64,000 nt of DNA, taken from assembly GCA_021234155.1 (NCBI GenBank), contig JAJEKV010000044.1:11924803-11988802 (forward strand), in the 5' to 3' direction. The translations under genes and the position numbers were made by a program. Under the pieces are notes generated by a model. The model searched no databases and was not told where the DNA came from. It saw nothing but the letters and a program-made list of their open reading frames with translations. This document shows, one piece after another, positions 1-12,100 of this stretch; within the stretch, counting starts at the first letter, position 1; every line of letters begins with the position of its first letter. Origin of the DNA: Isoetes taiwanensis. Lineage: Eukaryota; Streptophyta; Lycopodiopsida; Isoetales; Isoetaceae.

Positions 1-832
1 ATCTGGAATCAGCCTGTGTCTTCTCAACATCTAGGAACAAAGACCTGAGTTAGATTCGCCCAAATCCGATTGGTTTTACATCTGCTTTTTGGTAAGTTCC
101 CATGATCGAATCACGAAAACCCTAAAGTGAACCTAATATCCGGCTCCGTTGAAAATCCCATGGTTATTCGTGTTTGTTTCCTTGAACTATTTCCATTTAA
201 AATTCAATATCTACCATTATTATAGCCCTTCCTTTCAATGTCTACCAATATCTAGCAATGCCCATTCTTAAAAACTTCGCCCTCAGTTATATCTCTTGCC
301 TAAGGTTGAAACTTTAAAATCTCACCCTTTGAATGTCTACAATCCTTTAAACTTCAAAATTTAATAACCCTTCCTTTCAATATCTATCTACCATTATGCT
401 AATGCTAGATATTAGTATTAGAAGCTTGTGTTACTCATATTATTTTTTACCATTACGTATTACATATTATGTATTACATATTGCTACATGTTTTGCATGT
501 TTTTTCATTATGTTTGCTTTTTAGGGCCGAAGGGCCAAAATTTTTTAGTACAACAACCAACATATAAGTACCATTAACATTAATTAACACAACCATTGGG
601 TCCAACACATTTAAATTAAAATCCCCCTTAAACCCCCTTTGGTTTGGGGCATATTCACACCTGGGGTGGCGTAGGCGGTGAGCCCTTATAATTATGTTTT
701 GCACGCACAAAATCAACACCATATAGTATTTTGCTTGAAATCTTATAGTATTTTGCAAATCTTGTTATCTGAGATAGCAAATTTTGTACTTGCATACCCC
801 ACAAGCGAGGAACTTTACGCATGCGGTGTAGA
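1..832. other. AT-rich intergenic sequence
   Basis: No supported gene. The first 420 bases repeat short phrases around 'tctaccaatatctagc' and 'ccttcctttcaatgtct', which suggests an old degenerate repeat. Bases 420-800 are AT-rich with no recognisable domain in any frame. Confidence 0.4.
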
Positions 833-1430
833 TTAAGGAATAAGGGGGTGAATATGCCTATCCAACGGCTCTCCGTTGCTCTCGTTGTTGGTTGTTGGTT
901 GTTGGCTGCAACAAGCTTTCAAACCATATAAAAAAAATGTTGCAATATCTGGAATCATGCCTTCAAGTTTCATCTGCTCAAAACATCCATGCAATTTCTG
1001 TTGAGAACCATGCTCAGCATATCCTGCTAGTAGGGAAGTCCATGACGTTGAATTTCGGACTGCGAGCCTAACAAAGAGATTACAAGCTTCTGTAATTGCG
1101 CCACATCTGACATTCATTTGTATCAAACCATTATCAATAATTAAATCCCTTTCAAACTCCTTTTCACCACTGTCCGGACTCTCCAATGCTTTGCCCACGG
1201 GCTTTTAGGCTACTAACAAACGTCACATTATCTGCAGGAAACTCCTACTTCCATATGCCAAAAGGAAAAAGAACATTCTAGAGCTGACTAATCCATCACT
1301 AATAGTGTACCTTGATCAAATCCTACGATATGCAAAAAACATGGCGTGCAGACCACGTTCTTTGCTAATAGCCTGTAGCAAGATTTCATCCTGTCAAAAC
1401 ATTTCAGCATTTCTGAACCATCCATTTTGT
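833..1430 (-). pseudogene. Decayed PLS-class PPR gene fragment
   Basis: Read on the minus strand, about 80 residues (from 1198 down) show the pattern of plant pentatricopeptide (PPR) proteins: NGLIQMNVRCG, then ITEACNLFVRLAVRN, STSWTSLLAGYAEHG and a CFEQMKLEGMIPD helix. This is the L/S-type spacing of PLS-class organellar RNA-binding proteins. Further up (about 1320-1430) a second piece, with MLKCFDRMKS followed by a CTPCFLHIVG stretch, fits another repeat but lies in a different frame with stops between. No start codon, targeting peptide or E/DYW domain is visible. I read it as a broken gene remnant. It is unrelated in frame and class to the intact P-class PPR gene at 47 kb. Confidence 0.6.
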
Positions 1431-2631
1431 GAGCATTTCTGACTTCTGCTGCAGGCAATCTTCTCTCTCTCCCCTTTTAATATGTTCTTCACATAGAACT
1501 CAATTCCATTTTGAAGGGTCGTACACCAATTTTAGTGAGAACTTAACTGCAACTTCATCTGCAACTTTTGGCCTTCACACTTTTATCTTCACAGGCACCA
1601 TTATTGAAAACGTCCTCAACATCAAACTTCAAAGAAGCATTTGGAGGGATTGTTGAAGGGGCACAAGACTCCACAAAGCAAGTTCAAGAGGTATGATGAA
1701 CACTTCATTTTCCTGTTTCTCCATTGTTGCAATTCCATAATCCCATCCTTTTATAACCAGGCCTTGACCGAGCTTAAAATAAATGGTTCGTCCCTGTTGC
1801 GGCTTGAATCAAACCTCGTTGCATCCAACAGTGTTTCACTATAATGAGTTATGACCTCATCAACGCTCTCATGACTATCCGACCCTACCCGCTTCACCAA
1901 CAACTTCTTGAAGCGGTATTGATCTCTCTTTCTTCTCCTTCTCTATGAGAACACGAATCAACCTCATCGTCTTCCACTTCACAGGCATCCGGGATCTCAA
2001 AGCCTTCAACTGCAATGGATGATACCTTAAAACAGAGGTGACGATCAAAAGCGAACTCCTCCAACAGAGGTAAAACTTTTGAAACAAGTTCTTAAACAGT
2101 GCGTCTTTGCATCAGCAATTGTGACAATTTTAAGCCTGAGAGAATGGCTACAAGATAAATATCATGAAGCTTCCTCAGCATGAAAAAATAAAAGCACAAG
2201 AACTCAAACTACAAAGCGACTTAAAGCGAGTTTGAGCATCGCGGGCCCATAACCCATTGAAAATCTTGAGCTCCTCGGTCTTTACAATGAGTGTATCAAA
2301 CCACGAGAATCCAATGTATCATCGTCATGTCCCGAATAGGGCTCGACCACGCCCATAGTGAAAGATCCAAAGCTCACATGAGAAGAAGCACACAAGGAAA
2401 CAGAGAAAGAAGATGCATATCCAGTGATCTAAGAGTCCTTCATATAAAGGGCTCTATGTCGGTGGAGCTCCAACGGCCATCTCCAAAAATAGAATGGACA
2501 ACAAACATCATAAATTCCAACATTTTATTGTGCGGCTTGCCTTGTCCCCGCCATGCATGGTAGTTTTTCTAACCATTCACGGGTATTTTTGGGTTCATTT
2601 GAGTTCTTTGCAGTTTCCAGCGGTCTTACGG
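1431..2631. other. Intergenic, nothing recognised
   Basis: Several short open frames occur on both strands, but none shows a domain, a signal peptide or a pair of splice sites joining convincing coding sequence. Base composition is close to that of the flanks. Confidence 0.4.
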
Positions 2632-2783
2632 GGGTCTGCTATATTTGTGTTCGCCATCAACCCACCTTTTCGCTCTCCTGCAACACATTCGGGGATTCCG
2701 CCTTAAAGGGTCTGCTATATTTCTGTTCGCCATCAATCCATCTCCTTCGGTTTTCCAGGCAACACATTCAAGGTTGTTGGCGA
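2632..2783. repeat. 76-bp tandem duplication
   Basis: Two adjacent copies begin at 2632 and 2708. Both start with gggtctgctatattt, carry gttcgccatcaa and later aacacattc. The second has drifted by about 20 percent. Confidence 0.7.
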
Positions 2784-3177
2784 CCATTTCTCATTAGGGT
2801 TTTCCTCGAAAACCCGAAAGGGCGGGGTTTTTTATCCCGGTGAGAAGTTGTCACCATTACCCTTCTATATTGCACGTGCATTTCTTTTCTACCGTAGTCC
2901 GATATTGTTCCTATGGTCGGCTACCCCTTTCTATTCTTCAAAACATTGTATACTGCTGCTGTGATGAATGACAAGCCTATCGGCCGGTTTTGTGTCTCTC
3001 GCGAGTCCCTTCCCAGAATACACAGATAGGCATACCCAAAGTATGAAGCAGAAACTAATAAAGTTAGAAACATGGACCTATTACATCCAAGAATAGCCCA
3101 CCTCAAAATAACCTGCAACAGAGGATTCAGACAGGAGAAGCAAATGTGAAATGCTTTATAACATGGTAACTTGGGCC

Positions 3178-5104
3178 TAGCTCTTTTTTTGGGAGTTCAG
3201 TCGGGTATGGATCATGTGTCGCTATGATCCTCTAGTCACCTGTGGAGTCACTAGTCCGTGGAAGGGGAGATCCAACCCTTCCTACCTCATCAGACCGGGG
3301 AGATGCAACCCGAAGTTGTCCCAATGGGTGATACCATGAGACTACGACTCCGGCAAGTCATAGTCATGCCAGAGCCCGATTTAGCCCATCTGCGAAGTAT
3401 GCACGGGAGGGGCAGATGGAGTGGTCAACTCTAGCCGTTGTCTATAGCCAACCCCCCATTGTTATATCTCAGTCTACTCTATCTTGAGGCCCAGCCATCA
3501 GTCGGCCTCCCTTACGAGTTTGAGCCTAAGTAAGAGCTCATATGTTTTATGGTATGTTGTTATCTTTGATGTATCTATGGTTGTACGGATGTGCTACCCT
3601 TCGAGGTGATTGATTAGATTGTTATTGCTAGTGCTGATGTTATATTTATGCTTCTGCTATTATAGGAGCCCATAAGAGAAGGGGGGCGCGCAGGACAACT
3701 TCGTGTCCCCGTCCCGCACCGCGGTTATCTCAAATGGGGGATAGACGGAGGGCCCATGCGGCCGGAGGGCTGAATGGGGGATTTCGCACGAGATGTACGA
3801 CGGGGCGTCGTATATTTGGTGGGGGGCATCACAAGACTTCGCCATAGAGGAGCGGGAAACATAGACATATAGGGGCACCAACATGTCAGACATGGGCCTT
3901 CCTCGACTCGGGAGGAAGAATGAAGGAAGCCAACTTACTGTCAGATGCAAAATATTTTACCGTCTGCACTGGCAAACAATGATGAGAAGATGAAAAGAGT
4001 GGATAAATTGTTGCAATTAGGAAATGGAACTCTTCTTCAGCGGTTTAAAAAGGTTTTTTTTTTTTTTTTTTTTTTTTTGAGAGTAAGAGTAGATTTTTCC
4101 ATTAATCAAGAAAAACAATACATGACTCTGCTTAAGTCAGCAGAATATATTTTAGCAGAGGTCTATAGCTAAATTTATCGAGCATAAATAATTTTAAATC
4201 AACATATATGAGGCCAATGAAGTCTCAAAAATTTAGTGATCATAGAAAATAAGTATGGATAAAAACTAATTTCAGTAAAAAGGAAGGAAACTCGACTCCA
4301 GCCAACACTGGACCTGAAACAAGCAACCAAAAACTCTAGCTAGATTAGGAAATAAGATTGAGCAATTGATGATAGCGCACGACCGAAAATGAGTCCAGGA
4401 GAGATGAGAGGGACAAGCAGTCTAAAGGCACACTAAAGGCACAGTGAATCAAGCTTAGAATTGAAGTAGGCATAGAAAGGAGCAGCGGATCCAAAGGGTT
4501 TGGAAAGGTTTGGAAAGATATTCTGAGGAATGGATAGATCTGTGCTTTTCCCTTAAGCATATGTTTATACTCCACTGCTGTTTCAAGCCATATAGTCCAC
4601 ATATTATTTTCTCGCTTCCTCGCAAAATCTATACAACATTTTTGGATTGGTTCAATTAAGCCTACCTTTGCATCAACAACTTCTTAGTAACGTTATAAAG
4701 ATTACAACGTCTTGCTTCCATGATTCCATAACCCACGTTCCACGAAGATTTGTGCTTTGCACTCGATACCAATTGTAGTGCGATTGAGAGTTTTTTTACT
4801 TTTGTAACATCACATAATTAATACTTGAACATGCAATACAATGGATCACTAGATATCGAGAATCATATACAAGCAATTGTTATAGCACGTCATTTAACCG
4901 CCCAACCGAATCTAGCTTCGAAAGACTATACTAGCAAAGCTTCAAATCTGGTGTCAATTGTGTGCAGCGGCAGTCCATGACTGTCGGATGCTACAAGCCT
5001 GCCATGCTCAAGATCATGAAACACGAACAAAGGGGACAAATATGTATAAAGAAGATGGGAAATGTGCGCCAAATGAGGCTCTCCAAATATGAGATCAAAC
5101 ATAC
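3178..5104 (-). repeat. Copy 1 of an LTR-element internal region plus partial LTR
   Basis: Bases 3178-4041 match 18029-18888 at high identity, and 4497-5104 match 18889-19495. Between these the copy is interrupted by a LINE insertion (4054-4496). In minus orientation it reads as the 5' internal region of an LTR retroelement. It has a damaged initiator-Met primer-binding site near 4761-4772 (ctcgatacca where the sister copy has ctctgatacca), followed by LTR sequence from about 4773. The LTR breaks off at 5104, where a copia 3' end begins. No gag or pol domain is recognisable, so this is probably a non-autonomous element. A short plus-strand frame at 3945-4050 may be a captured exon, but I cannot name it. 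Confidence 0.65.
4054..4496 (-). mobile_element. 5'-truncated LINE insertion with poly(A) tail
   Basis: A run of 25 T (4054-4078) followed by gagagtaagagtag and 'ccattaatcaag' is the reverse complement of a plant LINE 3' end with its poly(A) tail. It is flanked by a 12-bp target duplication: 4042-4053 (ggtttaaaaagg) and 4497-4508 (ggtttggaaagg), differing by two G-to-A changes. The paralogous repeat at 18889 carries the same target once with no insert, so it acts as an empty site. The 443-bp insert is a 3' stub without coding domains. Confidence 0.8.
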
Positions 5105-5227
5105 TCGGGTTCAGAAGATCAAATTGCAGATATTTTCACGAAGCCATTAGGAAAAACCAAGTTTGAAGCTTTCAAGTTTGCCCTTGGCATGAGGAAAGAG
5201 GAGTCTGGAATATCACATTAAGGGGGA
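5105..5227 (+). pseudogene. Copia RNase H C-terminal fragment
   Basis: The last residues of a Ty1/copia polyprotein are readable: EDQIADIFTKPLGKTKFEAF, the conserved end of the RNase H domain. A stop follows (cattaa), then the polypurine tract aagggggatg immediately before an LTR beginning TGTTAG. Everything upstream of this tail is missing. The sequence changes abruptly at 5104/5105 from an unrelated repeat, so the fragment reflects truncation or recombination. Confidence 0.75.
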
Positions 5228-5516
5228 TGTTAGAATAGTATAATGTGATATATGTTGGACATGTTAAGTCATAAAGTGTAACTTAACGTTGTACCCCATG
5301 GGACATTTTGTATTAGCCCATGGGCCGCTTACTTTAAACTTTTTCTCTATTTGCCACCCAACATGAGGTATATATGTAACATCTTGTGAGTTAGGGTAAT
5401 ATACCATCTTGTGAGTTAGGGTAATACACAAGTTTCTTGCTCCTCCTTTGTTGCTTGTTGCGTCTCCTCCTCTCTCCATTGTGTTTTGCTGTTCAGATCA
5501 CCTCCTTCACTCAACA
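5228..5516 (+). repeat. Copia 3' LTR
   Basis: Starts TGTTAGAATAGT directly after a polypurine tract and ends TCAACA, about 289 bp, with the TG...CA termini expected of copia. It contains a short internal duplication (catcttgtgagttagggtaat, shifted by about 25 bp) and a pyrimidine-rich 3' part. No second LTR is present in the window. Confidence 0.65.
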
Positions 5517-5862
5517 AAAAACACGTTGAAATTGAGATGAGGACTTTTCTTTTTTTTAATGCTGATCCAATGCATAGAAGTTGAGACTCTAAAAGTTCAC
5601 GCTAGGCACCATGGGTACATGCTTCTCTAAATTTTTAATGCTAGTACTTTCATAGAAGTTGCCTCTTACTTATCTTTGTCCGCTCTTTGATTGTTTCTTC
5701 GTGGCATCACTAACTTCAAGCATGAGCTGAGAAGATATTTGGAAAAAAGTGCTGTTTTCTAGAAATGCTTCCATCTGTAGCGTGCAGATCCCATACGCTT
5801 CATCCTCTTACTTTTTCTTCTCATTTGGCTTTGTGACTGAGGGCCATTTTTATAATATGAAG

Positions 5863-7173
5863 GTACAATGGCGTGCTCTGGATGAAATCAATGCAGGCAT
5901 TTGTGATGGCATGACTTATGAGGAGATAAAAGAAAATATGCCGGAGGATTATGAGTAAGATTATTTCTGCCTTTGATTTGTTTTTGTCCAATTCATGCTT
6001 TTCGCTGTAAACAACTATGAGAGGGCAGTTTCTACTTTGTGTGTTGCTATAAAGTTATAGAATGTGTTTATATAAATAAGAAAACTAACTGCCAAACAAG
6101 GACAACTCCAGACATTGCCCCATTGCCCTTTCCTTTTATTTACAGGTTGGAACAATCTTAAGTTTTTCTGTAGTCCTTATCATATTCTAGAAACTGAGAG
6201 AATCACTGGGAATGCAAATCAAGATGAAAAAATACAAAGGGAACTAGAAAGTAGGTAATAGCCTATGTCTACAGAAACATCTTATAGTGAAGTTTGAAAG
6301 TGATCCATTTATGATGTATCACACAGTCATTCATCTGTAACACAAAGGTTAGTGTCAGTCTCACATAGCCGCCTTCTCACGTTCTTTCAGACTAATACCA
6401 TGATAGAGCGGAGAATTATCACTATGTACGATGAACTGAAATGAGAAACAAGAAAACAGGAGAGGCTGGTGCCCAGGAACTTGAATGAAAAGCCAATGCG
6501 AATAATAATATTAGCCACTCATTTATCATACAAAGGTTTTTTACAGTTTTGGCTTCAAGCATTAATATTAGCAATCTATTTGAGTTACATGTCCAATCTT
6601 ATTATGCCTTGAGTCATAGATGAGAGTTTATTGGATGATAATTAATTAGATACACAATCTTGCATGGGACATTTATTGTCCCTTATCTGTTTTGCTGGCA
6701 TGACCTTGCAATTCTTGGAATTCAACTTAGCTTAATCTACGGCGCTTCATTATTTCTGTAAGGACTCAATTGGTGACATACATATTTGCCTGCTTCATTT
6801 TTGCCATGAAAAAGAAAGATATGGCAGAAATTAGAGTGGTGAGATGTAATGACACCACTTGGATAGATCGAGTTATCACTTGTCCAATAACATTCTTTCT
6901 CTTGGTGGGTGGTGCTAAAGAGAATTTTGGAGATTGTGCTTGTGAAGCTTTAATGTGTTAATCAAGTTGGCATATAGATTATTTTATTACATAGCATCTG
7001 TTTATAAGCAACAGACCATGCTTCTTAAATTGTATGTAGTTGGGGTGGAGCAGTTTCTTTATTAATTGGTCTTTTCTTACCAGGTTCCCTTGCATACTGT
7101 TATAGATATTCAAATGGGCGTTACTGGCGTGCAAGAAAAGAGATATAAGCTTATGGAGAAAGTGAATGACTAG
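5863..7173 (+). pseudogene. F2KP: Fragment of 6-phosphofructo-2-kinase/fructose-2,6-bisphosphatase gene
   Basis: Two exons of the plant bifunctional enzyme that makes and breaks fructose-2,6-bisphosphate, a cytosolic regulator of glycolysis and gluconeogenesis, are recognisable. Exon 5863-5954 follows an AG acceptor and encodes VQWRALDEINAGICDGMTYE with EEIKENMPEDYE, part of the phosphatase domain. It ends in phase 2 at a GTAAGA donor. The terminal exon 7084-7173 follows ttcttaccag and encodes VPLHTVIDIQMGVTGVQEKR with YKLMEKVND and a stop. The intervening phosphatase exons, including the segment with the second catalytic His, are absent between 5955 and 7083, as are the kinase domain and everything N-terminal. 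Bases 5517-5862 upstream hold no further exon. This is therefore a deleted copy or captured fragment. The assignment rests on family knowledge and is strong; the pseudogene status is inferred. Confidence 0.75.
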
Positions 7174-7238
7174 GGCTGTAACATCATCGATGTTATTTGC
7201 TTGGATTGCTGACTGTTGTTTTGAACTAATGCAGAGCA

Positions 7239-7470
7239 TGCTTTTCCTGCAAGATAGCATTATTATATGATCATTTAAGAATCCTTTGTAAGGCGGCCAC
7301 CAAAGAAAAGAAAGACATTTCTATCAACGAAAAGGAGAGATCTTACTACATGCATGTTTTTGCTGCAAGATAGCATTATTATATGATCAATTAAGAATCC
7401 TTTGTAAGTTTGTCACCAAAGAAAAGAAAGAGAGTTTTATCAAAGAAAACGAGAGATTTGACTACATGCA
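7239..7470. repeat. 116-bp tandem duplication
   Basis: Two consecutive units share 'gcaagatagcattattatatgatca', 'taagaatcctttgtaag' and 'caccaaagaaaagaaag', with a period of 116 bases (compare 7251 and 7367). It lies just after the F2KP terminal exon. Bases 7471-7670 hold nothing recognised. Confidence 0.8.
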
Positions 7471-7670
7471 TGTTGGATCCCAGAGACTTTGAATCCCTCT
7501 TATGCGATAGCTAGCCAACTCTTAGCCCTCAGTTTTTCAGCATCATCAATCCCTGCAAATAAATGCACAATCCATATCATTTCTCGAGCTGCTATGCATA
7601 AAGCTTTGAATCCAGCCTCTTGGTACTAGAACTAATTATGGACTGCTTTTTAGAATGTCATGTGACAGCA

Positions 7671-7976
7671 TTATAAGGAAACATATCCAGTAAGTGACTT
7701 TCTCCATCCAACATCACTAGTGGACATATCTCCATCAGAGAAGAGATGGAGAGAAGAATTAATTGAACTGTAATAAAGAGCATCTATGGAAGTACCCTTG
7801 AGGTAATGAAGAACTCTTTTAGCTGCTTGCCAATGAGGTTGTTTTGGATGTTGCATAAATCGAGTGGGAACACCTACATCATAGGCCAAATATGGACGTG
7901 TAATGGTAATATATAATAAGGCTCCAACCAAATGGCAAATAGAGAGTACAATCTGCATCCACTTGAGTGGGTTCAA
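7671..7976 (-). pseudogene. Copia reverse transcriptase/RNase H fragment
   Basis: About 100 residues of the end of the copia RT and the start of RNase H are readable: LVGALLYITITRP, RFMQHPKQPHWQAAKRVLHY with LKGTS, and RKSLTGYVSL. The RNase H catalytic region around DADW is degraded to SDGDMSTSDVGW. It is truncated on both sides. The neighbouring minus-strand frame at 7973-8212 shows no recognisable domain. It belongs to a different copia copy from the one at 8.4-15 kb, because both retain the same RT/RNase H segment. Confidence 0.75.
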
Positions 7977-8276
7977 GAATTAAAATCTAAACCTGATTCA
8001 TAAGGTATAAGAACTGGTCTACAGTCTGTGGTATGAAACTTATGAAGTAGGAATGTATTTTGGTTGAGTAGTTGATAAGGATTGTTACTATATCCTGCAA
8101 ATTCAACAAACTTAGTAGACAAGATATATGTCCAAAGTAAGTTCACAGATACTGGACCATCTGGCAAGTTCACCACCCAGCGGGGTTCAGGCTTGACAGC
8201 ACAAGCAAACAAACATTCTCCGGACTACCCAATCACGAGTCCTGAACAACAACTGTTTATAACTCTCTAGTTACCT

Positions 8277-8727
8277 CTTAGCTTAGAGTTCTGGGAGGAT
8301 TTTGGAAATATTAGGAAGCGGTTTCCATTATGAGCAAAGAGGTAAGGGAAAGACCAATAGTTTAGTTCTCGGACCATTATGAATTCTGGCTTTTGCTTCA
8401 TAGCTTTCCGCTCACAGGTTCTCCAAGTGCATCTCATGCCAAGCTAGACTTATACCTCCTAGAGTTATAGTTAGACAGTGGACATAAGACTGAATATGAA
8501 TAGCATGAAGACGAGTATGCAAGGATAGCATGAGATAGACGATATAGTATGCAAGGATAGCATGAGATAGACGATATAGCTAGTCTAGTGAGTGAACTTG
8601 ATGTGTAACAATAAAGCATGACTATAAAGTATGACTATGGCTTTAATAGGAGAGCCATGTCAGCAACACTTATGTGGCATGCCTAGTCATCTATGAATAG
8701 TGACACGTGACATGTCATGTACTAACA
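8277..8727 (-). repeat. 3' LTR of the split minus-strand copia (outer end uncertain)
   Basis: On the minus strand a G-run (8728-8734) precedes TGTTAGTACATGACATG at 8727, a typical polypurine-tract/LTR junction. The LTR contains a 32-bp tandem duplication (8515-8546 and 8547-8578). Its outer end cannot be fixed because no partner LTR is visible, so the left boundary is approximate. Confidence 0.45.
8515..8578. repeat. 32-bp tandem duplication inside LTR
   Basis: Two exact units beginning gtatgcaaggatagcatgag lie at 8515 and 8547. Confidence 0.85.
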
Positions 8728-8930
8728 CCCCCCCGATAACTAGCTGGCCTGAACTGAAAAAACAGAAACAGGAATAAACATCAAAGACAAAATCCTCCTG
8801 AGAGAGAGGCTTTACAAGAACACTATGACCCCCCTTGAGAATGAGCATGGGCAGAACATGCAAGAGCCATTTCATTTTACTGAATTGGTGTCCTCCACGA
8901 GGTTTTGTGAACCCATATGCAACTTGATGT

Positions 8931-9145
8931 TGTTGGAACAACATTGTTAACCCTATGTGGACGTTATGTCACATGGGTCCAATGTTTATGGTCAAAGGTC
9001 AAAGGTCACATGTAAGACCAGTCACGTGGGTCCAACGTTTATGGTCAAAGGTCAAAGGTCACATGTAAGACCAGTTAGATGAAGGTCACATGTTAAGACC
9101 AGTTAGGTGGTCACATCAGAGTTAGATAGAAAAGCTCTAGCCTAT
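8931..9145 (+). repeat. Truncated 5' LTR with internal direct repeats
   Basis: Matches 13330 onward. It contains a roughly 66-bp duplicated block (gggtcca...tttatggtcaaaggtcaaaggtcacatgtaagacc) that the 3' LTR has only once. The LTR end and primer-binding site are missing. Confidence 0.7.
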
Positions 9146-12100
9146 CTTAAACTCCTTGTATCACCTTCTATAAGGATCAGGCTCAGACCATTATCTAGTT
9201 TCATAGAAGCATGGAAAGAGTTGGAGAACTCTTATGCCTACACAGGTCTCTCAACTCAGCTTGTCATCAAGAAAAAGATTGAGAGCACTTTGCTGACTTC
9301 TTCTTCAAATATGACTGAATATTAGGAGAAAATGGAAGCTCTAAGATTGGAGCTTGTTGCTATAGGAGGTAAGATGGAAGATCTAGATCTCATTCAACGC
9401 ATTTTGGTCAATCTCCTTCTTGAGTATGCCATGTTAATCCGACATGCTAAGGAGCCTGATTTTCTCAAAGTTAAGGGAATGCTAATTCAAGAGGAGTCTC
9501 ACATCAAGATCCTCAAGAGTAAGGGCTGCAATACTAGGTGAAAAGGCTTTGGTTAGACCATAAAGCAAAAAATTCTACAAAGAATTCAAGTAGAAGAGCA
9601 ATCGAATGCTATTATTGTTACAAGTTGGGGCATATTGCAAAGGATTGCCATGCTAAGAGGCGCCTCACATGTAAATTTTTAGGTATTCACATGTAGTTCA
9701 TTTGAGACGGCCGGTTTGACGTCTGAGTCGTTCGTCCCCGAACTGCTGGAGCAGTTTACACCTGAGCGTCTTGAACGGCTTGACGTCCGGCAAAAACTTG
9801 CCGGTGACATGTGAGGCATCCCTAAGCAAAGGAAGGATGCTAAGGATGCTAGGCAAAAGAAGGCAAGCACATCCAAGAGCAACTCAAAATCTGAAAAATC
9901 CAATTTGGCAACTTGCACTAAGGTCTTAGAATCTAATGCAGAGTTTCTTTGCATGGCAGTTCACAAGGGATTCCACAGGGGCACTACTGGATACTTGATT
10001 CAGGTGCCGCAAATCACATGTCTGGAGATTCTACTGTATTCCGGTACCTACATAAGGAGCAAAAATGGGAAGTCCAGTTAGGGGATAGTTTCTCTCATCC
10101 AATTCAAGGCAAAGGCCTAGTCACCTTGGATCTGGGCGATTGCATGTTGAAAGCAATTAGCAACGTCATGTATGTCCCTGAGTTGGCAACAAATTTACTT
10201 TCCATTTACGCAAATGGATTCATTTTGCAGATTTATTCTCTTTGGAGGTGGCAAACTAGTCATCTATGATGCACATCCCAAGGATGATCGAGCAGCACAA
10301 GAATTAGCGCATGGCAAGTTGCAGAATGGGCTTTATAAGTTGGAACAAGTTGAAGCTATGAATCGTGCACTCATCCACCAACATAACAGTCCTTAAGAGC
10401 TATAGCACAACAAGTTTGGCCATTTCAATTGCAAATACATCTACATGTTGCACATGAAAAACATGGTGCGAGATTTGCCTAATTTGAGAGACGTGGATCT
10501 TCATTGCAATGCTTGTTCTCTTGGCAAACAATCCCAAGTTTCGTATTCAAAAGTTGCTGAGCATAGGGCCTCTAGACTGTTCGAACATCGATGTATTCCA
10601 CAATGAATTCAACAATGATATTGATTGCATAGAACCACTTGCTACTTTTTCAGCCACTCGAATCTTTGTCATATGAGAGTCAAAAGCATAGGAGGCTCCA
10701 TGTACTTTATGACTCTTACTGATGACTTCTTTCGCTTTACTTGGGTATTTTACTCTAATGTATAAATCTCAAGTCTTTGAATCATTTCAGAAGTTTTATC
10801 AAATGGTTGATAAACATTTTGAGATGACCATTAAGTATTAGAAGTGATAATGGTGGAGAGTATGTATCTTAAGCTTTCCCAGACTTCCTAGATGCTTCCC
10901 TGATGTTCCCTATACTCACCCTCAAAATGGAGTAGCTGAGAGAAGAAATCGCATCATCTTAGATTTGGCAAGATCTATGACTGCTCATGCAGATCTGCCA
11001 AAATCTTTTTGGGCTGAGGTTGTTAGTATTGCAGTCTATATCATGATAGGACATTGCAGATATGACACGTTACGAAGCTCTATATGGCAAAAAACCAGAT
11101 CTGTCACATTTGAAGACATTTGAAGACATTTGGATGTCTGGCCTATGCTAGTTTATCATTGGAGGAGGTCAAGAAATTGGGTAAAACTCATGATAGATCA
11201 GTCAAGGCAACTTTTATAGGCTATCCACCTTAGCACGACACCTATAAGCTATATGATCATGTAAAAAGAAAGATGTTCCTCAGCAGGTCTGTTCACTTTG
11301 TTGAACATGCACGGTACAATGACGTTGTACCTTGGGATGCCAATGATGCTTCCTTGTCTGACCAGGATTCATTGGTCAATGAATTGGTCAATCAGTAATG
11401 TACAAGAAGAGAAAAATTCACCAACTTTGCAGGTATTTCCCATATTGGCTGATATTCGGTCACAAGAAGAGCAGGGGCAGGCTGATATTCAGTCACAAGA
11501 AGAGCAGGGGTGCAAGATGTTTTGGAATCTTGGTTTGAAGATGCACATGGAGAAGTTCAACCAGCAACCTTTCCCCAAGGATCTGAGGTAGGATTACCTC
11601 CACAGTGTGATCTTTTCAGACTTGAACGTTGAGGAGAGTTTACAAGAGTTAGAAAGCTCTGCTCAAAATTCAGTAATTGCGCCTCAACTGGCCATGAGGA
11701 GGTCAGCTAGGATAAGCAATATGCAAAAAGGTCCACAATGTATGTGACATGGCTTTACTAATGATCCTGTGCATTTTGAAGATGCATGTAAGGCTGACCA
11801 TTGGAGAACTGCCATGCAAGAGGAGATCAGTACGCTTGACAAGCAAGAAACATGGGAATTGATCCCGCTACCTCCAGCTAAGCATGCTATAGGTTGCAAA
11901 TGGGTTTTCAAAACTAAATTTGTTGCTGATGGATCTATAACTAAGCATAAAGCGCGCCTTGGATACTCACAAAAGTATGGGATTGATTATGATGAGGTAT
12001 TTGCCTTTGTAGCTCATTTGTCTTCTATTCGAGCAATCATAGAATTGGCTACAGCTAAAGGCTGGCCAATATTCCACATGGATTTTAAAGGTGCATTTCT

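Noticed and set aside
6770-6961. 63-codon frame between the F2KP exons
   Set aside because: Does not match the missing F2KP exons and has no domain or splice signals.
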